Source: Oleisolibacter albus
GTDB lineage: Bacteria > Pseudomonadota > Alphaproteobacteria > Azospirillales > Azospirillaceae
NCBI RefSeq assembly: GCF_003336875.1
Contig: NZ_QGNJ01000011.1
Coordinates: 1 to 64,000, forward strand
Reading direction: 5' to 3'
DNA length: 64,000 nt
Shown here: piece after piece, positions 1 to 13,567 of the stretch
Numbering within the stretch: the first letter of the stretch is position 1
Layout of the letters: each line of letters opens with the position of its first letter
Position numbers and translations under genes: made by a program
The notes under the pieces: generated by a model
Database searches by the model: none
Told to the model about the DNA's origin: nothing
The model's input: the letters and a program-made list of their open reading frames with translations, nothing else

Positions 1-80
1 GCGCCCCGGCAACTCATTCCCTCGTCCAGCACCGCCGCAACCACCCGACGGCGCAGATCCATCGAAAGCCCAAGACCCAT
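1..80 (-). CDS. IS630-type transposase, N-terminal fragment (runs off window)
   Basis: Reading leftwards from the ATG at 80, the product begins MGLGLSMDLRRRVVAAVLDE. The pattern S-x-D-L-R-x-R-V-V-A-A-V, followed by G-M-S-C-R, is typical of the N-terminal helix-turn-helix that binds the terminal repeats in IS630 transposases. The DDE catalytic domain would lie upstream of position 1. Only 26 codons are visible, so family assignment rests on this short motif plus the TA target next to the repeat end. Confidence 0.6.
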   Translation of the reverse strand, partial: MGLGLSMDLRRRVVAAVLDEGMSCRG

Positions 81-171
81 GCAGGCTGGCCTCCATACCC
101 AGCCAGCAGCATGAATCACAAAATCAGCCCCATGGGAATCCCTCACGATTCCTGTCGCTCGGAAACTGCTC
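1..171 (-). mobile_element. IS630-family insertion sequence, left part cut by window edge
   Basis: The reverse strand from position 171 reads GAGCAGTTTCCGAGCGACAG, which looks like a terminal inverted repeat, followed by a leader and the first codons of a transposase. The base pair just outside is TA (172-173), the dinucleotide that IS630/mariner elements duplicate on insertion. The element therefore ends 11 bp from the stop codon of the neighbouring patatin gene. The other end lies outside the window, so its completeness is unknown. Confidence 0.65.
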
Positions 172-182
172 TAGTGGCCCCA

Positions 183-2510
183 TCACCTTAGCCGCGAGAG
201 GGCGGACCATGCGGCGCAGGTTTCCGCCGCCGGCGTGATGCCGGCCGTTTCCGCCGCGGCCACATCGTTGGGCAGGCCGGCACCGGGGCAGCGGTCCAGG
301 CTGTCGCGGATCTCCCGCTTCGACAGGTCCGACAGCACCCAGCCCAACGGCACGTCCGGCACGCTGGCCGGCAGGCGCAGCATCAGGAATTGCATGGGGT
401 GGGTCAAGGGTGCCTCGTCCAGCACGGTGCGGCCATCGACCCGGCGCTTGAAGCCGATCAGCTCCTCCTGCCCCAGGGTGCTGCGCACCGACAGGATGGT
501 GGTGATGGGAGCCGTCAAATCCTGCAATGCCGTGGAGGGGGGCGTGGCCGGCGCCGCGCCCGCTGCCGGCCCGACCGGGGTCCGGGCCACTGCCGGCGGC
601 AGCGGCGTCATCTCCGGGTCATTGGCCACATAGAGGAAGACCAGGCGGATCTTCTCCGGAGTCAGCGCCGGATTGGCGCGGCCGGCGGCGGCATAGGCGG
701 CCAGGGCTGTGCGGGCGATGCCCAGCGCCGTCAGCGTGCCGGAATTGTCGTAATAGCCGCCATCCACATAGAGCCAGTCGAATCCCTCCGGCGGCGGTGA
801 CGGGCAGTCCGCCGCCATCTGCCACTCCACCTCGCCTGCCGGGCTGAGATAGGGGAAACGGGCGCTGGTGTGGGCGGCGGTGGCCATACGCAGCCGCGGC
901 GTCAGGCAGGACAGATCGACGATGCCGGGAAACAGGGCCGGGTCCAGGCGCAGCGGCGCAATGACGGCATGGCGGCCGCTCTGGACCTGGGTGGTGTTGA
1001 AGAACAGATAGGGCAACGTGGTGGCCCCGTCGGCATAGAGCCGGGCCACGGGCTGGTCGAAGGGGCCGGCGATGGCACCGGGGCTGCGGGCCAGACCGAT
1101 TTCGAAACCGCGGGCGCGGTCCAGCAGCGGCGTTCCGCCGACCCGCACCGCCACCGGCAGGAAGCGCTGGGCCAGATCGGGGATCAGGAAGCCGGTCAGC
1201 AGCGGCGACAGGAACTCGGCCCGGTAATAGTCCAGCACGCGCGCCGTGTGCGAGGACGGCACCTGCGCCGGCGCCGTCTGTGCAGGATCGGTGGTGCGGT
1301 CCCCGTCCAGCATCAGGCTGGCGGCATAGGCGCCGATGCCGACGCTGCCGCCGGACACGCCGGACAGACCCAGCACATGGCGGGCCAGGGCAGGATTGGC
1401 ATCGGTCAGCCGCGCCAGGCTGTAGCTGGTCCAGTAAGCGGCACGGATGCCGCCGCCGGCCGAGGCGACGATGACCACGGGATAGGGATCGTCGGCCCCG
1501 CGGGCCGCAATCTCGTCGGCGCGGGCACCGAACCAGCGCGCGAATCCCTCCACAGCCGGGGCCGGCACATCGCCCTGGACTTCCGCCAGACGCAGCTGGT
1601 GGTCGGCGTTCCAGCCCAGCGCGCCGAAGACCAGGGCCAGGCACAGGCTCCAGAGGATGAAGGGGACGCCGGTCCGGCTGCTGAAATAGGACAGCGCGCT
1701 GCCGACGCCGACGAAACCGCCACCCCAGACCAGAAACAGCGGAGCCGTTCCCCAAAATCGGCCGAATCCGGCCGGCAACAACACCGTCAACAGCACGACG
1801 CCGACGAAAGCCGGCAGGAAAGCCCGGATCAGGACCCGGGTCAGCGGTGGCAGGGCCCGAAAGGGCAAGGCACGGGCAACCGGCCTGGGATCTTGGCCGG
1901 CATCGACGGAGCCGCGGCCCCATGTGGCCGAATAGGCGGTGGAGACAGCCGCACCCGGCTGAGGTGCCGCCTCGGCTATCGCGGCGGCCCGTTCCAGCCG
2001 TATGGTATGGTTGCGTTCCGCCTGCCAGTCTCCGACCAGCAGGTGGCGGCGCAGCAGAGTGAAGCCATAGAAGAGGATGGCCAGAGCCAGGGCAACCCAT
2101 GCCAGTTGGTGCAATTGCGCCACTGTCCGCGGGGCCATGTCGGCATTGCTGCGCTCCACCGCGGACCACAGGCTCCAGGCCAGGGCGACCAGAGGCAGGC
2201 TGCCCAGGAGTCGGGGGAGGTGGCGTTCCAGCCAACGGGCGACCGGCGTCAATCTTTCGGAGGGTGCATTGCGGGCATAGACGGCGATGCGGGCCCAGTA
2301 CCAAGCATTGACGGCGTAGAACAGGGCTGCCAGTAGTAACGACGGTGCCCCATGCCAGGACCAGCCCTGCTCTCCGACCAACCACAGCAGGTCACGCGCC
2401 TGCCCGGCGCCAAGCATCACGACCAGGAACAGCAAGGTGAAGACCAGGGAGAACCGCACTGTTACCAGGACACCCCAGACAGCCCCCACCTGCGTCCACA
2501 TCCGCGTCAT
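183..2510 (-). CDS. Integral-membrane patatin-like phospholipase
   Basis: A protein of about 775 aa. The first half carries roughly seven hydrophobic segments. The second half is a patatin-like lipase domain: a glycine-rich oxyanion loop (S-A-G-G-G-I-R-A), the nucleophile elbow G-V-S-G-G-S, and the dyad motif D-G-G-Y-Y-D-N-S-G near the C-terminus. Patatins hydrolyse acyl esters with a Ser-Asp dyad; here the active domain would be tethered to the inner membrane, substrate unknown. The ATG at 2510 was preferred over one 40 codons upstream because GGGAGGAAG lies just before it and the upstream extension is low-complexity and basic. An insertion sequence abuts the 3' end. It diverges from sucA. 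Confidence 0.8.
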   Translation of the reverse strand: MTRMWTQVGAVWGVLVTVRFSLVFTLLFLVVMLGAGQARDLLWLVGEQGWSWHGAPSLLLAALFYAVNAWYWARIAVYARNAPSERLTPVARWLERHLPRLLGSLPLVALAWSLWSAVERSNADMAPRTVAQLHQLAWVALALAILFYGFTLLRRHLLVGDWQAERNHTIRLERAAAIAEAAPQPGAAVSTAYSATWGRGSVDAGQDPRPVARALPFRALPPLTRVLIRAFLPAFVGVVLLTVLLPAGFGRFWGTAPLFLVWGGGFVGVGSALSYFSSRTGVPFILWSLCLALVFGALGWNADHQLRLAEVQGDVPAPAVEGFARWFGARADEIAARGADDPYPVVIVASAGGGIRAAYWTSYSLARLTDANPALARHVLGLSGVSGGSVGIGAYAASLMLDGDRTTDPAQTAPAQVPSSHTARVLDYYRAEFLSPLLTGFLIPDLAQRFLPVAVRVGGTPLLDRARGFEIGLARSPGAIAGPFDQPVARLYADGATTLPYLFFNTTQVQSGRHAVIAPLRLDPALFPGIVDLSCLTPRLRMATAAHTSARFPYLSPAGEVEWQMAADCPSPPPEGFDWLYVDGGYYDNSGTLTALGIARTALAAYAAAGRANPALTPEKIRLVFLYVANDPEMTPLPPAVARTPVGPAAGAAPATPPSTALQDLTAPITTILSVRSTLGQEELIGFKRRVDGRTVLDEAPLTHPMQFLMLRLPASVPDVPLGWVLSDLSKREIRDSLDRCPGAGLPNDVAAAETAGITPAAETCAAWSALSRLR

Positions 2511-2936
2511 GCCTTCCTCCCTGTTCCCCTGTGACGGGTGGCGAGGATAGCACCGGCAAAATCGCTGCGCGCGTAAATCTTTTTGATTTTCCCTCAATCG
2601 GATCAAGCAGGCGCTGCCGGGCATGCGCATGGCTGGCCGGGCACCGCCCCTGCGGGGCAGTCTTTGGGCGGGGTCGGCGCCGGAAACGCTTCGGCCACCG
2701 GAGACGATCGGGAATTTCCTGGAATATTAACCCGCACGCATTATCTGTACCAGCGGGCCATCCGGCGCTTTACAGCTTCTGTGGGCTGCTGTCTACCTGC
2801 GCTTGCCGCGGGAGGCTGCCTCCGCGCTGCTGCATATTGAAGCACCGGGGACGCTCAAGTAAAACCGACGTGGTTTTGCAAGCCCTTGCCCATAGCCTGT
2901 CCGCGTCCTGCGGCGGGCGTTCCGACCGGACATCCC
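2511..2936. promoter_or_regulatory. Divergent promoter region between membrane patatin and sucA
   Basis: A 426-bp stretch without a convincing gene. It must hold both promoters. Visible structures are an inverted repeat with one bulge (CGCGGGAGGC against GCCTCCGCG, about 2807-2827) and a small AT-rich dyad AAAACC-GACGT-GGTTTT at 2861-2877, 60 bp before the sucA start. No confident -35/-10 pair was identified. Confidence 0.4.
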
Positions 2937-5885
<2,949 letters not shown>

Positions 5886-5934
5886 GCCGCGTTCGGAATT
5901 CTCACGGAAACGACAAACACGAAGGCCCGAAGTC

Positions 5935-7161
<1,227 letters not shown>

Positions 7162-7186
7162 TCGGTCCGGCCCGTTCCGGGTCCGA

Positions 7187-7218
7187 AGCCCCGCCGGGCG
7201 ACCGGCGGGGCTTTTTTT
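7187..7218 (+). terminator. Rho-independent terminator of sucAB
   Basis: AGCCCCGCCGG and CCGGCGGGGCT form a perfect 11-bp stem around a short GCGA loop, followed by a run of seven T. It sits 25 bp after the sucB stop codon. Confidence 0.93.
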
Positions 7219-7250
7219 ATGTCGTCGCGCCGCCATTGTCTGCCCATCCG

Positions 7251-7290
7251 GCATGCAATTGCATGCATGTGCTGATGATAATGACTTGCA
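7251..7290 (+). promoter_or_regulatory. Palindrome plus Fur-like box upstream of PepSY gene
   Basis: Positions 7251-7266 are a perfect 16-bp palindrome, GCATGCAATTGCATGC. Four bases later, 7270-7290 reads on the minus strand TGCAAGTCATTATCATCAGC plus a final A. This resembles the TGCAAATGATTATCATTTGC form of a Fur box. Both lie 65-105 bp before a PepSY membrane protein of a type often linked to iron uptake, so iron control is plausible. Regulator identity is inferred. Confidence 0.5.
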
Positions 7291-7355
7291 GTTTTGTGCC
7301 CGGCTGACTATTGACGGGGGCCAGGGCGGGCGCACCATGATCGGGAACGGCGACC

Positions 7356-8507
7356 ATGCAGCAACGCACCATCAAGGCCTGGTACCTCGTCCATAAATGG
7401 ACCAGCCTGATCTGCACCCTGTTCCTGCTGCTGCTGTGCCTGACCGGCCTGCCCCTGATCTTCCATGATGAGATCGACCAGCTGCTGGAAGGGGAGCAGG
7501 CCCTGCCCGCGGTGCCGGATGGCACGCCGATGAAGTCGCTGGACGAGACGGTGGCGGCGGCCCTTGCCCTGCGCCGCGGCGATGTGCCGCTCTATCTCAG
7601 CTTCGACGAAGACCGCCCGGTGGTGAATCTCACCTCCGGCCCCCGGGTCACGGCCACTGCCGACCAGATGCATTTCCAACCCATGGATCTGCGCACAGCC
7701 AAGCCGGTTCCGGCGCATGAGGGCGGGGTGATGGAGATCATCCTGCGCCTGCACAAGGACATGTTCGCCGGCCTGCCGGGCGAGCTGTTCCTGGGCTTCA
7801 TGGGCGTCCTGTTCGTGCTGTCACTGCTTTCCGGCGTGGTGGTCTATGCGCCTTTTATGCGCAAGGTGCCCTTCGGGACTGTGCGCGCCTCGCGCAGTCC
7901 CCGGCTGAAATGGCTGGACCTCCACAATATGCTGGGCATCGTCACCCTGATGTGGGCGACGGTGGTCGGACTGACCGGGGTCATCAACACCCTGGCGACA
8001 CCGCTGGTCGATCACTGGCGCGGCTATGCGCTGGCGGACCTGACGGCGCCCTATGCCGGCGAGCCGGTGCCGGCAACGCTCTCCTCGGTCCAGGCCGCCA
8101 TCGATACGGCCCTGGCCGCCGCACCGGGCAACCGGCCGCAATTCGTGGCTTTTCCCGGCGTACTCTTTAGCAGCAACCACCATTACGCCGTCTGGCTGAA
8201 GGGGGCGACGCCGCTCACGGAGCAACTGCATACCCCGGCCCTGGTCGATGCCCGGACCGGTGCCTTGACGGCCGTGGTCCATATGCCCTGGTACATGACG
8301 GCGCTGCGCCTTTCGCAGCCCTTGCATTTCGGCGACTATGGCGGGCTGCCGCTGAAGATCCTCTGGGCCGTGCTGGATGCCGTCACCATCGTCATCCTGG
8401 GCAGCGGTGTCTATCTCTGGCTCGGCCGTCGGCGCACCAGCCTGAACCGGCGTGTGCTGGAACTGGAAGCCGGCGGCGCACCGCTGACGGCGGGGGGCGG
8501 CCGATGA
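7356..8507 (+). CDS. PepSY-associated transmembrane protein (possible iron reductase)
   Basis: A 383-aa inner-membrane protein of the PepSY_TM family. It opens with W-Y-L-V-H-K-W-T and a first membrane helix. A periplasmic part follows, then helices containing L-H-K-D-M-F-A-G and D-L-H-N-M-L-G-I, and a last helix near residue 340. The histidines at helix ends are typical of the family, some members of which reduce ferric siderophores. The next small gene overlaps it by ATGA, so the two are one operon. A Fur-like box lies upstream. The reductase role is inference; PepSY_TM membership is well supported. Confidence 0.85.
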   Translation: MQQRTIKAWYLVHKWTSLICTLFLLLLCLTGLPLIFHDEIDQLLEGEQALPAVPDGTPMKSLDETVAAALALRRGDVPLYLSFDEDRPVVNLTSGPRVTATADQMHFQPMDLRTAKPVPAHEGGVMEIILRLHKDMFAGLPGELFLGFMGVLFVLSLLSGVVVYAPFMRKVPFGTVRASRSPRLKWLDLHNMLGIVTLMWATVVGLTGVINTLATPLVDHWRGYALADLTAPYAGEPVPATLSSVQAAIDTALAAAPGNRPQFVAFPGVLFSSNHHYAVWLKGATPLTEQLHTPALVDARTGALTAVVHMPWYMTALRLSQPLHFGDYGGLPLKILWAVLDAVTIVILGSGVYLWLGRRRTSLNRRVLELEAGGAPLTAGGGR

Positions 8508-8782
8508 GCATGCGCCCGCCCGCCCAACAGATCGCTCAAAGAGCCGCCCGGCCGGCCGGCCGAACGGCTGCCCGCCGTATGCCGGCTGGCCGGCCCAACT
8601 CCCTGTCCCGGCCGGCCGGACTGCGCACCATCTTCGCCATGCCGGCGCTGATCGCAGCCGTCACGCTGGTGGGACTGGTCGCCGCCCTGCTGGGCAACGG
8701 GCTGCTCGATCTGGTGTCCTGGGCCGCCCTGCTGGTCCCGGTTGCCGTCATCGGCTGGGCCCTGCTTCTGCGACGCTGCTGA
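8504..8782 (+). CDS. Small two-helix membrane protein
   Basis: A 92-aa protein whose ATG overlaps the PepSY stop codon (ATGA), implying translational coupling. The first 45 residues are rich in Arg, Ala and Pro; the rest forms two hydrophobic helices separated by G-N-G-L-L-D-L-V-S-W, ending in L-L-L-R-R-C. Small proteins of this shape often accompany PepSY_TM reductases in proteobacteria. Function is unknown; it may be a partner subunit of the upstream protein. An internal start at Met27 (8582) would give a shorter product and cannot be excluded. Confidence 0.65.
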   Translation: MSMRPPAQQIAQRAARPAGRTAARRMPAGRPNSLSRPAGLRTIFAMPALIAAVTLVGLVAALLGNGLLDLVSWAALLVPVAVIGWALLLRRC

Positions 8783-8852
8783 CGGGTGGGGAAACGGAGC
8801 GGTAGTCGCGGGTGGGCGCTACGCCTATCCCTACCACCTACGTTGCTCCAGC

Positions 8853-10304
8853 TCACACCCTGTAGGCGATACGCAGTCCGCCCCAATGGCGCCCTTGCAC
8901 CAGGATGGGGGCCGAGACGTCCTTCATCAGGGCGTAGTTGCCGTTGCCCATGTCGCGGCGGTAGGCCTGCAGCAGGAAGGGCTGGGTGTTGCGCCCGGCC
9001 GCCAGCCCGACGCGGTCGTTGAACAGGCGGCGGTTGCGGCTGTTGACGGCGTTCCAGGCGGAGTCGCCGGGCCGCTGTGGCTGGCTGAACTTGCGGTTAT
9101 GCGTCGGCAGATAGCCGTTGCGGTCAACGGCTGCGCAGAACACCACCCGGTCCGACAGGGCCAGCACCGGCTCCTGCAGCGGCGGCAGCAGCGTATCGCT
9201 CAGGGTGGTGAAGCGCGTCAGCACCTGGGCCGGGTCGCTGCCGGCCACGGGCCGGTATTCGCTGTCGAACAGGTCGGCCTGGCTGATGCGGCCCTCGGCC
9301 AGCGCTTGCTCGAAGGCGGCACCGATGCGGGCGGCCGTGTCGCAGGCGGCGCGGATGAAGGGTGTGTCCACCGTGTCCACATCCAGCTTCGCCGTGTGGC
9401 CGATCAGCCGTTCGCTGGCGGCCAGCAGCCCGTTCAGCCGGTCGCGCGCCTGATTGAGGCTGCCGCTGGACTGGCTGACGCCCGCCGCCATGTCCATGAT
9501 GCGTTGCTCCACCGCCTGGATGGTGCTGCCGATGCTGCGGGTGGCGCTGTCGATGCGGTCCTGTTGCGTATCCACCTCGCCCATGGCCACGGCCATGGTC
9601 TGCATCACCTGACCCAGCCGGTTGGTGTCGGCGCGAACGGAAGCGGCCTTGGCCACACTGGCGGCACCGCGGCTGGCCAGCGATTTCACCTGCTCCGTCA
9701 GATCGCGCAGGGTGGCGTCGATCTCCTCGGTGGCGCGGGCCGTCTGGTTGGCCAGGGCCTTGACCTCCTGCGCCACCACCGCGAAGCCCTTGCCCGCCGC
9801 TCCGGCGCGGGCGGCCTCGATGGTGGCGTTCAGCGCCAGCAGGTTGGTCTGTTTGGCGATGGTGTTGATCTCGTGCGCCACCTTGCCGACCCGGTTCAGC
9901 GCCGCTGTCAGCCCGCCCAACTGGCCTTCGATGCCGCTCACATCCTCGGTCAGGGCGCGGATGTCGCCCAGGGCCCGGTCGACCTGCTCGCGGCTGTCCT
10001 GGACCTCGGTGCGGGCGCTGGCCGTGGCGGCGCGGGCCGCCTGAACCGCCTCGGCCACATGGCCGGTCCCGCGGGTCATGCCGGCGGCATCGCGGCGCAA
10101 GGCATCGAAAACCATGGCCTGGGCGCTGATGCGGCCGCTGACATCGTCCACATGGCCGGCCACGTCGGCGATGGCGACGCCCAGGCTGCCCACCTCCTGC
10201 GCCAGTTCGGCCACGGCCGTGACGGCCTGTGCCCCGGATCCCGTGCTGGCCCCCGGCGCCGGCTTCGGCCCCAGACCCGGAACGGTAAAGGACCCATCCG
10301 CCAT
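8853..10304 (-). CDS. Soluble methyl-accepting chemotaxis protein with C-terminal sensor
   Basis: A 483-aa chemoreceptor with no transmembrane helix or signal peptide. Residues about 25-290 are the coiled-coil signalling domain, including the hairpin tip [20 protein letters not shown] that contacts CheA and CheW. The C-terminal 170 residues form a separate domain with G-Y-L-P-T-H-N and N-R-R-L-F-N-D and, near the end, M-K-D-V-S-A-P-I; it probably senses an intracellular ligand or state. The order, signalling first and sensor last, is the reverse of the usual membrane receptors. It converges on the PepSY operon and diverges from lpd. Confidence 0.88.
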   Translation of the reverse strand: MADGSFTVPGLGPKPAPGASTGSGAQAVTAVAELAQEVGSLGVAIADVAGHVDDVSGRISAQAMVFDALRRDAAGMTRGTGHVAEAVQAARAATASARTEVQDSREQVDRALGDIRALTEDVSGIEGQLGGLTAALNRVGKVAHEINTIAKQTNLLALNATIEAARAGAAGKGFAVVAQEVKALANQTARATEEIDATLRDLTEQVKSLASRGAASVAKAASVRADTNRLGQVMQTMAVAMGEVDTQQDRIDSATRSIGSTIQAVEQRIMDMAAGVSQSSGSLNQARDRLNGLLAASERLIGHTAKLDVDTVDTPFIRAACDTAARIGAAFEQALAEGRISQADLFDSEYRPVAGSDPAQVLTRFTTLSDTLLPPLQEPVLALSDRVVFCAAVDRNGYLPTHNRKFSQPQRPGDSAWNAVNSRNRRLFNDRVGLAAGRNTQPFLLQAYRRDMGNGNYALMKDVSAPILVQGRHWGGLRIAYRV

Positions 10305-10611
10305 GATGTCATTCCCCCTGAACGGACCCGTGCCTGTGATCGAATCGGCACGTCTGCGCCGGCGACCCTTAGCATTTGTGTCGTTGCTTATCGATTAATC
10401 TCCCCTCATTCCGATCAGGCGGATAGATAGCCATTGGTAGGGAGGGGAGCTCCGTCGGGTGACTCCCGGTCCCGGCCGGGCGGACAGCCATGACCTATGA
10501 CCACGGCAGGCAACCAGGGGCGGTATGTGGACATGGGCACGCCCCCTTGTCATAAAGTCGCACTTATCCTTTCCCGGCCTTTCCGGCCACATCCACACGG
10601 ACGGTTTTTCC
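10305..10611. promoter_or_regulatory. Divergent intergenic region, chemoreceptor and lpd promoters
   Basis: 307 bp without a supported gene. The half next to the receptor gene contains an AT-rich patch around 10370-10410 that could hold its promoter. No strong terminator or long dyad was found. Confidence 0.35.
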
Positions 10612-12021
10612 ATGGCTGACACCCAATTCGACCTCGTCGTCATCGGCAGCGGTCCCGGCGGTTATGTGGCCGCCATCCGCGCGGCCCAGCTGGGCCTGCG
10701 CACGGCCTGCGTGGAGATGCGGAAGACCCTGGGCGGCACCTGCCTCAATATCGGCTGCATCCCGTCCAAGGCGCTGCTGACGGCGTCGGAGAAGTATGAG
10801 GAGGCCAAGCACAGCCTGGCGTCCTTTGGCGTGAAGGTCGCCGGCGTCGAGTTGGACCTGCCGACCATGATGAAGCACAAGGACGGCGTGGTGGCCGCCA
10901 ATGTCGGCGGCGTCGAATTCCTGTTCAAGAAGAACAAGGTCACGCGCTTCATCGGCAAGGGCAGCATCGAGGCTGCCGGCGTGGTGAAGGTCACCAAGGA
11001 GGATGGCTCGGCCGAGACCGTCACCACCAAGAACATCCTCATCGCCACCGGCTCTGATGTCATGCCGCTGCCGGGCGTGGCCATCGACGAGAAGAAGATC
11101 GTCAGCTCCACTGGGGCGCTTGACCTGGACAAGGTGCCGGGCCGTCTGGTCGTCATCGGCGGCGGCGTCATTGGGCTGGAACTGGGCTCGGTCTGGCAGC
11201 GTCTGGGCGCCCAGGTCACCGTGGTCGAGTTCCTGGACCGCATCCTTCCGGGCATGGATGCCGAGGTCTCCAAGCAGTCCCAGCGTATCCTGGGCAAGCA
11301 GGGGCTGGCCTTCAAGCTGGGCACCAAGGTCACCAGCGCCACCGTAAAGGGTGAGACGGTGACCTTGACGGTGGAGCCGGCCAAGGGCGGGTCTGCCGAG
11401 ACGCTGGAGGCCGACATCGTGCTGGTGGCCATCGGCCGCCGCCCCTATACGGCGGGGCTGGGGCTGGACACGGTGGGCGTGGCCCTGGACAACCGCGGCC
11501 GTGTCGTCACCGATCATCATTTCCGCACCAACGTCCCGGGCATCTGGGCCATCGGCGACGTCATCGCCGGCCCGATGCTGGCCCATAAGGCCGAGGAGGA
11601 GGGCGTGGTGGCCGCCGAGGTCATGGCGGGTCAGTCCGGCCACATCAACTATGACGCCATCCCCGGCGTGGTCTACACTTGGCCGGAGATCGCCAGCGTC
11701 GGCAAGACCGAGGAGCAGCTGAAGGAAGCCGGCATCGCCTACAAGGTCGGCAAGTTCCCCTTCACCGCCAACGGCCGCGCCCGTGCCATGCAGGTGACCG
11801 AGGGCTTCGTCAAGGTCCTGGCCGATGCCAAGACCGACAAGCTGCTGGGCGCGCATATCATCGGCGCCAATGCCGGCGACATGATCGAGGAACTGGGGCT
11901 GGCCATCGAGTTCGGCGCCAGCAGCGAGGATGTGGCCCGTACCAGCCACGCCCACCCGACCCTGACCGAGGCCATCAAGGAGGCCTGCCTGGCCGTGGAC
12001 GGCCGCCCGATCCATATCTGA
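10612..12021 (+). CDS. lpdA: Dihydrolipoyl dehydrogenase (E3)
   Basis: A 469-aa FAD flavoprotein that reoxidises dihydrolipoamide with NAD in 2-oxo-acid dehydrogenase complexes. It shows the FAD fingerprint [10 protein letters not shown] near the start, the redox disulfide in [13 protein letters not shown], the NAD-binding G-G-G-V-I-G-L-E, the second FAD motif A-I-G-D-V, and the catalytic H-A-H-P-T-L-T-E-A. The ATG at 10612 gives the standard N-terminus; an extension from 10525 is not family-like. Position near sucAB suggests service to 2-oxoglutarate dehydrogenase, but it has its own promoter region. Confidence 0.96.
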   Translation: MADTQFDLVVIGSGPGGYVAAIRAAQLGLRTACVEMRKTLGGTCLNIGCIPSKALLTASEKYEEAKHSLASFGVKVAGVELDLPTMMKHKDGVVAANVGGVEFLFKKNKVTRFIGKGSIEAAGVVKVTKEDGSAETVTTKNILIATGSDVMPLPGVAIDEKKIVSSTGALDLDKVPGRLVVIGGGVIGLELGSVWQRLGAQVTVVEFLDRILPGMDAEVSKQSQRILGKQGLAFKLGTKVTSATVKGETVTLTVEPAKGGSAETLEADIVLVAIGRRPYTAGLGLDTVGVALDNRGRVVTDHHFRTNVPGIWAIGDVIAGPMLAHKAEEEGVVAAEVMAGQSGHINYDAIPGVVYTWPEIASVGKTEEQLKEAGIAYKVGKFPFTANGRARAMQVTEGFVKVLADAKTDKLLGAHIIGANAGDMIEELGLAIEFGASSEDVARTSHAHPTLTEAIKEACLAVDGRPIHI

Positions 12022-12099
12022 TCGGGCTGCCCGGATCGGGACGGGGAATCGGGGTCGATCGGGGTTCCCTCCGGTCACCCCCCCCTTGTCCGGCGCCCC

Positions 12100-13080
12100 C
12101 TACAGCCAGCGCCGCCATTTGAAGTACAGGTAGGGCAGGACGGCGGCCGCCAGCATCACCAGCAGCGCCGCCGGATAGCCCCAGGGCCATTTCAGTTCGG
12201 GCATCCACTCGAAATTCATGCCGTAGATGCTGGCAACCATGGTCGGCGGCATGAAGATCACGGACATCACCGAGAAGATCTTGATGATGCCGTTCTGCTC
12301 GACATTGATCAGACCCAGCGTGGCGTCCAGCATGAAGTCCACCTTGGCCGACAGCACGCCGTCATGTTCCGACAGCGAGGCCAGATCCACCTTCAGCGCT
12401 TCCAGGCGGGCGACCGTTTCCGCCGTCAGCCGCTGAGCCTCGCGCCGCTGAAGCACGAAGCCGGCCAGCCGCGACAGGGTCAGGAGGCTGGCGCGCACCT
12501 TGGACACGACATCATGGTGCTGGCCGATGCGTTCCAGCATCAGCGACAGGTCGGCCCGCGGCTGGGCCGCGCTGGCGATGTGGTTGCCGCGCTTGCGGAA
12601 GATGCGGCGGGTCAAGTCATTGAGATCATCGCCCACCCGCTCCAGCGACTCGGCCAGCCGTTCCACCACCGTCTCCAGCAGGCCCAGCAGCACCGCCCAG
12701 GGATCCGGCCGCGGGATGGGCTGGCGGCTGCACCCTTGCAGGAACAGGGCGAAGGACCGCAACTCGCAATAACGCACTGTGATCAGGCGTTGCGGTGTGA
12801 TGATGAAGGTCACCGGCTCGATCTGCGGGTCGGGGCCGGTGGCATTGGCCACCAGGTCCGCGGTCATCATCAGCATGCCGCGTTCCACATAGAGGCGCGA
12901 CGACGCCTCGATATCGCGCATCTCGGCCCGCGTCGGCACATCCAGATGGATCTGCTGCTCCAGCAGCGTCTCCTCGTCCGGCGTGGGATTGTGCAGATCG
13001 ACCCACAGCACATCCGGTCCAATGATGGTGGACTGTACCGGCACCAGACAGCCCTGGGCCAAAGCATGGAAGGTCAGCAT
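12100..13080 (-). CDS. CorA-family divalent cation transporter
   Basis: A 326-aa CorA-type channel. The long N-terminal cytoplasmic domain is rich in alpha-helix; two C-terminal membrane helices follow. The first helix ends in the signature Y-G-M-N-F-E-W-M-P-E-L, and the last runs to the basic tail F-K-W-R-R-W-L. The GMN signature selects hydrated Mg2+ (also Co2+ or Ni2+) in a pentamer. ZntB zinc transporters have the same fold but a different loop, so Mg2+/Co2+ transport is favoured. It ends facing lpd, 78 bp apart. Confidence 0.9.
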   Translation of the reverse strand: MLTFHALAQGCLVPVQSTIIGPDVLWVDLHNPTPDEETLLEQQIHLDVPTRAEMRDIEASSRLYVERGMLMMTADLVANATGPDPQIEPVTFIITPQRLITVRYCELRSFALFLQGCSRQPIPRPDPWAVLLGLLETVVERLAESLERVGDDLNDLTRRIFRKRGNHIASAAQPRADLSLMLERIGQHHDVVSKVRASLLTLSRLAGFVLQRREAQRLTAETVARLEALKVDLASLSEHDGVLSAKVDFMLDATLGLINVEQNGIIKIFSVMSVIFMPPTMVASIYGMNFEWMPELKWPWGYPAALLVMLAAAVLPYLYFKWRRWL

Positions 13081-13162
13081 TCCGGTCCCTGGTCAGGTGC
13101 CCGGCCGTTCGCACGACCGGGCATGAAATCGCCCGGATGAAACGCCCCGGGGTGTCCGGGTG

Positions 13163-13453
13163 TCACCGGCCCTGGCTGAGAACGGCCTTTACCTCGCCCA
13201 GCCGTTCATAGATGCCGAACAGCACGATCCAGGCCTCGCAGACCAGCCGCCAGAACAGCACGCCGACCGCCCAGCCGACCAGCACGGCCAGCGCCTGCCC
13301 CAGCCCGCCGCCATAGCCGGTGAAGGCGGCGAAGAAGCTGCCGATGGCCCCCAGCGTGCCCAGCACCAGCCCGATCCAGTAGATCAGCTTGATCAGCGCC
13401 GCCGCGATCATCTTGTCGAAGCGGAAGAGGTCCTTGAAAGTAAATCCAAACAT
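13163..13453 (-). CDS. DUF4282 small membrane protein
   Basis: A 96-aa protein starting M-F-G-F-T-F-K-D-L-F-R-F-D-K-M-I, followed by two hydrophobic segments around a glycine-rich turn (F-T-G-Y-G-G-G). This matches the DUF4282 family, in which two helices follow an amphipathic N-terminus. Function is unknown. It lies between corA and xerC on the same strand with gaps of about 80 and 115 bp, so cotranscription is uncertain. Confidence 0.75.
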   Translation of the reverse strand: MFGFTFKDLFRFDKMIAAALIKLIYWIGLVLGTLGAIGSFFAAFTGYGGGLGQALAVLVGWAVGVLFWRLVCEAWIVLFGIYERLGEVKAVLSQGR

Positions 13454-13567
13454 TCGGATATGTCCCCCCGAAATTGTTGAGGGTTCATCCTGCCAGGATC
13501 ACTCCGCAATGCCAATCGCCGCAGTGCAGCATCCGTCCACCGCGGACTCCGCATTTGCGGTATCCGC

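Noticed and set aside
12022-12099. Terminator between lpd and corA
   Set aside because: Imperfect repeats without a T run on either strand.
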